From NCBI RefSeq assembly GCF_002101585.1, contig NZ_LQOT01000008.1, positions 31,845 through 95,844 of the forward strand: a DNA stretch of 64,000 bases. The letters run 5' to 3'. This document shows positions 57,924 to 64,000 of this stretch, one piece after another (positions within the stretch are counted from its first letter, which is position 1; each line of letters opens with the position of its first letter). The translations under genes were made by a program, and so were the position numbers. This DNA is from Mycolicibacter engbaekii (lineage in GTDB: Bacteria; Actinomycetota; Actinomycetes; Mycobacteriales; Mycobacteriaceae). Under the pieces are notes generated by a model. It saw nothing but the letters and a program-made list of their open reading frames with translations, did not search any database and was not told the DNA's origin.

Positions 57924-59105
57924 ATGGCCGACCCGGGGTGGGCCGCCCGCACACCGGAGACCAACGACATGTTGATCAAATCCGGCGCGGGCATTCCGAC
58001 CATGCTGGCCAACGGCGCCGCATGGTCGGCGCTGGGTGTGGCCCATCATGCGTCGGGAATCGCCTCGGCGGTCAACACGGCATTGACCTCACTGCGGTGG
58101 ATCGGAGCCGGATCCGAGGGATCGGTCCTCAACGCAACCCTGCTGAACGTCGCCCTGCACGGCTTGGCGGGATGGGTAGACGTCAAGGCCCCCATCGTCG
58201 CGGCGGCCGTCGAGGCCTACCGGCTCGCCTATGCCAGCATGCGCACCACCGCCGAGTGCGAAGAGAACCGGATCGAGACCGCAACCGACTACGCGATCAA
58301 CCCGTCGGTGCTCGGGGCCCTGACGCCGCGGATCGCTTCGCTCGAATACGAGTACTACGGCCTGTTCTGGCCGAACAACGCCGCGGTGGGAGCGTCCTAC
58401 GGGGCGACGCTGACGGCGCTCACCGCCAGCCTGACGGTTCCCGCTCCGGTGGCGCCTATGGGCGCTTCCCCGGCAGCTCCCGCTGCGGCGGCCGGCGCTG
58501 TCGGCGAGGCGGCCTCCCAGGCCGCTGCCGGAGGCGCGATGCGCGCCGCCCACGCCGGCACGTCTACCGCCACCAACGCTGCCGGCCAGAGCGCCGGTGC
58601 CGCCCAGAGCATGGGCGACCCGATGAGCTCCCTGCTGGGCCCGGTTCAGCAGATCGGCTCGACGCTGACCCAGGCGCCGCAGTCGCTGGCGCAGCTCCCG
58701 CAGTCGATGCTGAGCCCGATGCAGTCCCTGATGGGCATGTTCATGAACCCGAACGCGCTGGGCGGGGCGCTCAACTCCCCAGGGGCCACCGGGCTTCCCG
58801 CCACGGCGACGCTGGCGAACGCCACCACCTCCTCCGGTGGCGTCGCGACAGGCGGGCCGGGCGCGCCGGTCTCCGCGTTCACCCGGCCCGTCAGCGCCTT
58901 CGACTCCGGTGGCGGGCGTCCGATGGGATTGCGGCCCAGCGGCGCGCTGGGTTCGGTCGAGACGAACCGGCTGACGACCACCGGCGCCACGGGCATGGGG
59001 GGCATGCCCATCGCGCCCGGCGCCGCGGCGGGAGCCGGCGGCAAGACCAACAACGGCCACTCGGACCGGACCACCACCGTGCGCGTTATCGACGATCGGG
59101 TTTGA
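57924..59105 (+). CDS. PPE protein of the ESX-2 locus (PPE69-like)
   Basis: 393 aa. Residues 1 to about 175 form the PPE domain in a divergent form (N-terminal WAARTPETNDMLIKSGAG in place of the usual PPE motif), with the family's long helices and a tip region expected to bind EspG2. The C-terminal half is Ala/Gly/Pro/Met-rich low-complexity sequence (GGMPIAPGAAAGAGG) ending DRTTTVRVIDDRV. It matches PPE69 (Rv3892c, 399 aa) in position and length. It forms a PE-PPE pair with the preceding gene. Confidence 0.88.
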   Translation: MADPGWAARTPETNDMLIKSGAGIPTMLANGAAWSALGVAHHASGIASAVNTALTSLRWIGAGSEGSVLNATLLNVALHGLAGWVDVKAPIVAAAVEAYRLAYASMRTTAECEENRIETATDYAINPSVLGALTPRIASLEYEYYGLFWPNNAAVGASYGATLTALTASLTVPAPVAPMGASPAAPAAAAGAVGEAASQAAAGGAMRAAHAGTSTATNAAGQSAGAAQSMGDPMSSLLGPVQQIGSTLTQAPQSLAQLPQSMLSPMQSLMGMFMNPNALGGALNSPGATGLPATATLANATTSSGGVATGGPGAPVSAFTRPVSAFDSGGGRPMGLRPSGALGSVETNRLTTTGATGMGGMPIAPGAAAGAGGKTNNGHSDRTTTVRVIDDRV

Positions 59106-59193
59106 CCTGGGCTTTTGTGGGCCACAGGGTGAATCGACACAGCTAAAAGGAGCAAATAGACTACCGCCAGCCAGATCCCGCCGAATCCGGGGG

Positions 59194-59209
59194 GGTTGTT
59201 TCTACAACC
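59194..59209 (+). promoter_or_regulatory. Small hairpin next to the esxD ribosome binding site
   Basis: GGTTGT-TTCT-ACAACC forms a 6-bp stem (59194-59199/59204-59209) ending one base before the strong Shine-Dalgarno AGGAGGAA (59211-59218). It may mark a processed or protected 5' end of an esxD-esxC transcript. Confidence 0.35.
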
Positions 59210-59221
59210 GAGGAGGAATCG

Positions 59222-59539
59222 ATGGCAGCCATTGTCGTCACGCCCGAACTGATGCGGAACACCGCGTCAAAACTGTCGCAGCACATCGAACATGCGCAGG
59301 CGATCGCCAACCAGTACCTGGCCGACCACGAGAACATTCTGGGGGCGTCGACGTGGGACGGCGCGGGGTCGCGGGCCTCGTTCACCACCGCCGCGCAGAT
59401 TCACGACGACATGCAGAAGGTCCTCATCGGCGGCAGCCGGCTGACCGAAGGTCTCAACCAGGCCGCTGCGCTCATGGAATCGCACGAGTCCCACTCCGAG
59501 CACGCTTTCCACTCGCTGTTCGGCGGACAGTCCGCCTAA
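59222..59539 (+). CDS. esxD: EsxD: WXG100-family ESX-2 substrate
   Basis: 105 aa (Mtb EsxD 107 aa). A helical hairpin with the W-x-G turn as WDG in ASTWDGAGS near residue 45, and a C-terminal helix ending HAFHSLFGGQSA. It pairs with EsxC as the heterodimeric ESX-2 substrate. It has the strongest ribosome binding site in the cluster (AGGAGGAA, four bases before ATG), consistent with the high expression usual for Esx pairs. Confidence 0.92.
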   Translation: MAAIVVTPELMRNTASKLSQHIEHAQAIANQYLADHENILGASTWDGAGSRASFTTAAQIHDDMQKVLIGGSRLTEGLNQAAALMESHESHSEHAFHSLFGGQSA

Positions 59540-59578
59540 CACCCCACCACCCCTGTACTCGAAAGGACACCGATTCCT

Positions 59579-59872
59579 ATGTCCACCAGTGACGGAATTA
59601 CCTACCACCCCGGCGCCGTAAGCGACCACGCCCACGGCGTCATCGGCAACGCGAGCGCCCTGGATCAGATCCACGCCGATGCTCACCAGCTGACCCAGAT
59701 GCTGACCGAGTACTTCGCCGGTCATGGTGCCACCGGATTCTTCGAAGCCCAGGCGCAGATGCTCTCCGGTCTGCAGGGCCTGATCGAGACCATCGGTCAC
59801 CACGGTTCCACCATCGGCTCCGTGCTGGATGGGGCGGTGCAGACCGACCAGACGATCAACCACATCTTTTGA
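59579..59872 (+). CDS. esxC: EsxC: WXG100-like ESX-2 substrate, EsxD partner
   Basis: 97 aa (Mtb EsxC 95 aa). It lacks a strict W-x-G and instead has the turn FAGHGATGFFEAQ, as EsxC does. The helix AQMLSGLQGLIETI is strongly conserved with Mtb EsxC. The start ATG at 59579 follows GAAAGGA. Directly after its stop comes a long hairpin (59879-59920) that probably ends most esxDC transcripts. Confidence 0.92.
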   Translation: MSTSDGITYHPGAVSDHAHGVIGNASALDQIHADAHQLTQMLTEYFAGHGATGFFEAQAQMLSGLQGLIETIGHHGSTIGSVLDGAVQTDQTINHIF

Positions 59873-59878
59873 CCCGCT

Positions 59879-59920
59879 CGAAGTGGGGTGTCTGCGATAC
59901 GACGCAGATGCCCCACTTCG
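59879..59920 (+). terminator. 18-bp intra-operon hairpin between esxC and espG2
   Basis: CGAAGTGGGGTGTCTGCG (59879-59896) pairs with 59903-59920 over 18 positions with two G-U wobbles and the loop ATACGA. It starts six bases after the esxC stop. No U-tract follows. It is likely a partial terminator or mRNA-stabilising 3' end that raises esxDC over downstream genes. Confidence 0.75.
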
Positions 59921-59966
59921 CATGTCGGCGCGGCTGCCGCAAACCACCGATTGAGGAGAGGGCCCC

Positions 59967-60815
59967 GTGCTGACGACCACTGTTGACGGACTGTGGGTGC
60001 TGCAGGCCGTCACCGGCATCGAATCGTTGTGCCCGGAGTTGGGCCTGCGGCCACTACTACCCCGTCTGGACACTCCCGAGCGCGCGCTTGCGCATCCGAT
60101 GGCGCAGGAGCTGCGCACCATCGGCGCTCTCGATGAACAGGGCCAAGCCGACCCGATGCTGCGGGAATGGCTGACGGTGATCATGCGACGCGACATCGCG
60201 CTGATGCTCAACCTCAGTTTCCCCGGTCAGCCCCACGGCGACCCCCAGCACCTGACCCGTGTCTCGATCAGCCGATTCGCTTCCTGGTGGGTGGTGCTGG
60301 AACGCCATGGTCTCGAGGTGCGGCTCTATCCCGCCGGAATTGCCGCCGACCAGGAGGCTGCCGGCGAGCTCCTCGTCGGGCAGATCGAGCGGCTGTGCGG
60401 TGTCACCGACCCAGCACCGCTGCGGCCAGTCACCCTGGACACCAGCGAACTGCTCGAACGAGTTCGCAGCCCGGAGAGTCTTCGTCAGCACCTGGCCGCT
60501 CTCCGGCTCGATATCGATCAGCAGCAGATCGTGGCGATGGCCGCGGACCCGGAGCTGGCGGGCCAGGCCAACATCGTCGCGATCCAGCCGGGCGCAGGCG
60601 CCGAGGAACTCGCCCGCGTAGCCGTGGGGGACACCACGGTGCTGATTTCGGACACCCCGGCCGGCCGCGTCTGTGTAGAGAATGTCGACAATGGCGGTCG
60701 CCGGTACCAAATCGTCTCCCCCGGCACTCGTAGCGATGTCGCCGGTGCGATCCTGCGGCTCATAGCCCGGCTGCCCGCGGGCGCGGACTGGCATTCCCAC
60801 CGGCGGGTTGTATGA
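59967..60815 (+). CDS. espG2: EspG2: cytosolic chaperone for ESX-2 PE/PPE substrates
   Basis: 282 aa (Mtb Rv3889c 276 aa), starting at GTG 59967 with GAGGAGAG upstream. The N-terminus MLTTTVDGLWVLQAVTGIE and the segments SWWVVLERHGLEVRLYPAG and RPVTLDTSELLERVR are characteristic of EspG2. EspG proteins bind the helical tip of PPE proteins and keep PE-PPE pairs soluble and system-specific before export. No catalytic motif is expected. It lies after the esxDC hairpin, so it is probably expressed at a lower level. Confidence 0.92.
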   Translation: MLTTTVDGLWVLQAVTGIESLCPELGLRPLLPRLDTPERALAHPMAQELRTIGALDEQGQADPMLREWLTVIMRRDIALMLNLSFPGQPHGDPQHLTRVSISRFASWWVVLERHGLEVRLYPAGIAADQEAAGELLVGQIERLCGVTDPAPLRPVTLDTSELLERVRSPESLRQHLAALRLDIDQQQIVAMAADPELAGQANIVAIQPGAGAEELARVAVGDTTVLISDTPAGRVCVENVDNGGRRYQIVSPGTRSDVAGAILRLIARLPAGADWHSHRRVV

Positions 60816-60903
60816 CAGTGAATTCACGGCCTTGCCTTTACCGTGCATTCCGGTCCAGAAACGTAGCAATCGCAGTTTCAGCAATCGTGTTAACATCACG
60901 CTC

Positions 60904-61920
60904 GTGACGAGCCCGTGGAATAGCCCGAATATGCCGGACGAAGGCTCATCTGTGCGGTGGGATCCGGCATCGGGCCCCAGCTACCGCGATTCGATATCGG
61001 ACTCGATGCGTATTTCCGACCTGGCGACGCCGCGCAAGATTCCACCGGGCTCGGGCTGGCGCAGACTGGTCTATGTCCTGTCGGCTAAAACCGTTAATCC
61101 TGGCGAATCTCCGAGCGAACGCCATTATCGCGACTTGCGTAATAGAATTCGTCGGCACATCCGGCGGCAGTACGTGATCACGTTGGTGTCCGGGAAGGGC
61201 GGCACCGGCGTGACGACGATGACCGCGGCCATCGGCAGCGTCTTCCGGGAATGTCGGCCCGAGAATGTCATCGCGATTGACGCCGTCCCGGGCTTCGGGA
61301 CCCTGTCTGACCGCATTGACGAGCACCCTCCGGGTGATTACTCGGCCGTCCTGAGCGACACCGACGTACAGGGGTATTCCGATATCCGGGAACACCTCGG
61401 CCAGAATGCCGTTGGCCTAGATGTTCTGGCAGGCAATCGCACCTCGGACCAGTTGAGGCCGCTTGTCCCGGCAATGTTCAGCGGGGTGTTGTCGCGGTTG
61501 CGACGCACGCACAATGTGATCGTCGTCGACACGGCGGCGGACCTCGAACACCCGGTCATGAAACCGGTGCTGGAGAACACCGACACCCTCGTCTTCGTGT
61601 CGGGGGTCACCGCCGACCAGTCCCGTCCTGTGTTGCGGGCGGTGGACTACCTGGCTTCGCAGGGCTATCACGAGCTGGTTTCGCGTTCCACGGTGATCCT
61701 CAACCACTCCGCCCCGAGAGCCGACAGTGCTGCGGTGGCATATCTGACCGAGCGGTTCAGCAAGACCGGCGCCACCGTGGAGGTCATGCCCTATGACGCT
61801 CATCTGGCAAAGGGCGGAATCATCGATGTCCCGAATGAGGTGAAGAAGAAGACCCGACTGCGGCTATTTGAAATAACCGCTGGTCTGGCCGACAAGTTCG
61901 TGCCCGACACCGAAAGGTAA
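60904..61920 (+). CDS. MinD/ParA-like P-loop ATPase of the ESX-2 locus (Rv3888c homologue)
   Basis: 338 aa from GTG 60904; the frame is open from 60808, but that would overlap espG2 and adds an unrelated leader. A Pro/Ser-rich N-terminus and a basic segment ([19 protein letters not shown]) precede the deviant Walker A of the MinD/ParA class, GKGGTGVTT, at about 97-105. DAVPGFG and [10 protein letters not shown] provide the switch and Walker B-like strands. It matches Rv3888c by position and length. The role in ESX-2 is not known; MinD-like proteins of other ESX loci are thought to affect positioning or assembly. It ends 5 bp before eccD2. Confidence 0.85.
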   Translation: MTSPWNSPNMPDEGSSVRWDPASGPSYRDSISDSMRISDLATPRKIPPGSGWRRLVYVLSAKTVNPGESPSERHYRDLRNRIRRHIRRQYVITLVSGKGGTGVTTMTAAIGSVFRECRPENVIAIDAVPGFGTLSDRIDEHPPGDYSAVLSDTDVQGYSDIREHLGQNAVGLDVLAGNRTSDQLRPLVPAMFSGVLSRLRRTHNVIVVDTAADLEHPVMKPVLENTDTLVFVSGVTADQSRPVLRAVDYLASQGYHELVSRSTVILNHSAPRADSAAVAYLTERFSKTGATVEVMPYDAHLAKGGIIDVPNEVKKKTRLRLFEITAGLADKFVPDTER

Positions 61921-61925
61921 ACGCG

Positions 61926-63524
61926 GTGACCTCCCCGACACCAGCAAAAGTCGCATTTCCGGCACGCTGTGCGGTGAGCCTCGCCTACGATAAACACCTC
62001 GTTTCTCAGGTCTTCCCGGCCGGGATTCCCGTCGAAGAATTCTTCGAGGGAATGGTCGAGCTGCTCGACGAGGATCTGCGGCACCACGGTTTTGACGGGG
62101 TTGCGCTGCCGCCGGGAAGTTACGAACTGCACAAGGTCAATGGCGTCCGGCTGGACATCGCACGCAGCCTCGACGACCTGGGCGTACAAGACGGCGACAC
62201 CCTGGTCCTGGTTCCGGTGGTGGGCGGCGACTCCTTCGAGCCGCAGTACGAGTCCCTGTCGAGCGCCCTGGCCGCAACGGCACGCCGGCTGGGAGCCCAG
62301 CCGGAGATTCAGTGCCCAGAGTGCGGCCACAAGGCCGACGAGCAGACGGTGACCCGCCTGCTCAAGGTGAAGGTGGACCGGATGTTCGCCCCGGTCACCG
62401 CATTGACCGCCGCACACACTGCGATCGGGCTGACGGCCTTGTCGGTGGTGGTGCTTGCGGCGCTGGCGGTCCGGGCCCGAACCTTCAGCGACAGTTGGCC
62501 TCCTGCCGCCGTCCTGGTGGGCCTCGGGGGGTTGCTGGCGCTGGGGGCCACGGTGATCCGGCGCAACTGGCCCGCACGCGGCGACCTGTTCAGCGGGTTC
62601 GGTTGGCTGGCGGTGCTCGCGTTGTCCTGCGCAGCGTTCTGCGCGGCGCCCGGCTCCCTGGGGGCGCCCCACGTGATGATCGGGCTGACAGTGCTGGCGC
62701 TCGGCGCGATCGGCCTCAGCGTGCTGCTTCGTTCGCAGAGCACGGTTGCCACTGCGGTCGTCGCCGCCGCGGGAATCGGCGGCGCGGTGGCGGCAACCCG
62801 GATGTGGCAGCCGGTGTCGCCGCAGGTGATCGGCATCTGCCTTCTGCTGGGCCTGCTGATCCTGTTGCGGATGGCCCCCACCATCGCGCTGTGGGTTGCA
62901 CGGGTGCGGCCGCCCTACTTCGGTTCGATCACCGGGCGAGACTTGTTCGCCCGTCGTGCCAACATGCCGATCGACACGGTCTCCCCCGTCACGCCCGAGG
63001 ATGCAGAGGACGACGAGGACGACTTGGTCGACATCTCGGCCCGCGGCGCGGCGATCGCGGCCTCCGCGCGTTTGATCAACTCCGTGCAGGTCGGGATTTG
63101 TGTCGCGGCCGGCATCGCATTGCCGATCGCGGTCTGGATGGTGCTCACCCCGGGCGGCCCACGGCAGCGTGGCGCGGTGGCGCTATGCGGTCTGGTGGCT
63201 GGCCTGTTCATCACTCAGGGCCGCGGTTTCGCCGCACGCGTCCAAGCGATTGCACTGGTGGGGGGAGCCAGCGCGGCCGTACTCGCCGGAATCGTCAAAT
63301 ACGCCCTGGCGAGCCCTGGCGATTCCGCCGCCGGCTTCCTGTGGCCGGCCGCTGCCATCGCCGTCTTCGCCGGGTTGGGGCTGGCCGCCGGCCTGCTGGT
63401 ACCCGAAACCAAGTTTGTGCCCTGGATCCGGCTGGCCGTCGAATGGCTGGAAGTCCTGGCATTCATCGTGGTGGGCGTACTGGGCGCGTGGCTGGGAGGA
63501 CTGTTCGTGTGGGTCCGCAACTGA
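61926..63524 (+). CDS. eccD2: EccD2: ESX-2 channel membrane protein
   Basis: 532 aa (Mtb about 509). An N-terminal ubiquitin-like cytoplasmic domain (about 1-95, including [14 protein letters not shown] and [13 protein letters not shown]) is followed by a linker with CPECGH, two cysteines in a zinc-knuckle-like spacing. About eleven transmembrane helices follow. A strongly acidic loop ([15 protein letters not shown], near residues 355-370) sits between helices 6 and 7. EccD dimers line the membrane pore of each ESX protomer. It starts at GTG 61926, and its end overlaps the start of mycP2. Confidence 0.93.
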   Translation: MTSPTPAKVAFPARCAVSLAYDKHLVSQVFPAGIPVEEFFEGMVELLDEDLRHHGFDGVALPPGSYELHKVNGVRLDIARSLDDLGVQDGDTLVLVPVVGGDSFEPQYESLSSALAATARRLGAQPEIQCPECGHKADEQTVTRLLKVKVDRMFAPVTALTAAHTAIGLTALSVVVLAALAVRARTFSDSWPPAAVLVGLGGLLALGATVIRRNWPARGDLFSGFGWLAVLALSCAAFCAAPGSLGAPHVMIGLTVLALGAIGLSVLLRSQSTVATAVVAAAGIGGAVAATRMWQPVSPQVIGICLLLGLLILLRMAPTIALWVARVRPPYFGSITGRDLFARRANMPIDTVSPVTPEDAEDDEDDLVDISARGAAIAASARLINSVQVGICVAAGIALPIAVWMVLTPGGPRQRGAVALCGLVAGLFITQGRGFAARVQAIALVGGASAAVLAGIVKYALASPGDSAAGFLWPAAAIAVFAGLGLAAGLLVPETKFVPWIRLAVEWLEVLAFIVVGVLGAWLGGLFVWVRN

Positions 63525-64000
63525 GGCACCTGCCGGCTCGCGGGGCCATCGTCGCCGCGGTGATGGCGCTGGTCTTTGCGTCGAGCGGCCCACCTCCAGC
63601 CCGGGCGATCGAGCCTCCTTCGGTCGATCCTGCGCTGGTCCCTGCCGATGGCACGCCGGGACCGGACCAGCCGATGCGGCGCTCGAATTCCTGCAGTGTC
63701 CCGATCACGGTCGGCAATCCCGACGTGGCGCAGCTGGCACCCGGATTCGACATGCTGGGTATCGCCGCGGCATGGCAGTACTCCACCGGCAACGGCGTCC
63801 CGGTTGCCGTCATCGACACCGGTGTCACACCGAATCCCCGCTTGCCGGCGATCGCCGGGGGCGACTACATCATGGGCGGGGCGGAGGGTCTCGGCGGCCT
63901 GCAGGACTGCGACGCGCACGGCACGATCGCCGCGTCGATCATCGCCGCGGCTCCGCTGGGGGCGCTGCCGATGCCCCGCCCCATGCCGGCGGTCCCCGCC
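63509..64000 (+). CDS. mycP2: MycP2: mycosin subtilisin-like protease of ESX-2 (5' part)
   Basis: The 3' part lies outside the window. Translation from GTG 63509, which overlaps eccD2 by 16 bp, gives a signal peptide ([18 protein letters not shown]). The mycosin N-terminal extension [22 protein letters not shown] comes next, then the S8 protease core. The catalytic Asp is Asp103 in VAVIDTGV and the catalytic His is His137 in DCDAHGT; the Ser is beyond the end. Mycosins are membrane-anchored periplasmic proteases needed for stability of the ESX complex. The product agrees with MycP2 (Rv3886c) by locus order. Confidence 0.92.
   Translation, partial: MGPQLRHLPARGAIVAAVMALVFASSGPPPARAIEPPSVDPALVPADGTPGPDQPMRRSNSCSVPITVGNPDVAQLAPGFDMLGIAAAWQYSTGNGVPVAVIDTGVTPNPRLPAIAGGDYIMGGAEGLGGLQDCDAHGTIAASIIAAAPLGALPMPRPMPAVPA

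Noticed and set aside
60808..60903. Earlier start of the MinD-like gene overlapping espG2
   Set aside because: The 32-residue leader is unrelated to the family and overlaps the espG2 stop. The GTG at 60904 gives a length close to Rv3888c.

Overview
The window is high-GC mycobacterial DNA. It carries the arabinogalactan/lipoarabinomannan (AG/LAM) assembly genes in the order known from Mycobacterium tuberculosis (Mtb), a complete-looking run of ESX-2 type VII secretion genes, a PE/PPE pair, and very large glycine-rich PGRS proteins. ESX-2 plus PE/PPE/PGRS genes point to a slow-growing or related Mycobacteriaceae species; I cannot name the species from sequence alone.

Layout. 1-26: the last codons of bpa (ending GQYL). 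46-2599: the translationally coupled galactan operon wzt-glfT1-wzm. 2675-5962: a small secreted protein and a 790-aa PGRS-like protein, both on the minus strand. 6374-6784: the GtrA-family gene corresponding to Rv3789. 6875-32912: two paralogous giant PGRS-like genes on the minus strand, about 7.3 kb (split by a one-base deletion) and 18.0 kb (5996 codons). 33418-33966: a membrane-anchored hypothetical protein. 34044-48469: dprE1-dprE2-aftA-embC-(small helix-turn-helix-like gene)-embA-embB. 48505-51420: an MFS symporter and a secreted PE-PPE-domain hydrolase, both minus strand. 51801-64000: eccB2-eccC2-PE-PPE-esxD-esxC-espG2-(MinD-like ATPase)-eccD2-mycP2, with mycP2 running off the end.

How the genes work together. 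Wzt/Wzm export the lipid-linked galactan whose synthesis GlfT1 starts. DprE1/DprE2 epimerise decaprenyl-phosphoryl-ribose to the arabinose donor DPA. AftA adds the first arabinose to galactan, and EmbA/EmbB (AG) and EmbC (LAM) extend the arabinan. The ESX-2 block encodes the core channel (EccB, EccC, EccD), the mycosin protease, the EspG chaperone and the substrates (PE, PPE, EsxD, EsxC).

The most unusual content is the family of three PGRS proteins that lack a PE domain and instead carry an N-terminal signal peptide ending in an AxA-Asp cleavage site. They have been inserted into the cell-wall locus, replacing the genes that lie between wzm and Rv3789 in Mtb and separating Rv3789 from dprE1 by about 27 kb. 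The two giant members share one architecture (signal peptide, Trp-rich domain, GGxGG super-repeats, polyglycine hinge, Ser/Thr-Ala-Thr-Gly-Gly repeats, common tail). They also contain several recent in-frame internal duplications. A second peculiarity is that ESX-2 lies directly after the emb cluster rather than next to ESX-1. Promoter and terminator calls are from reading the sequence only.
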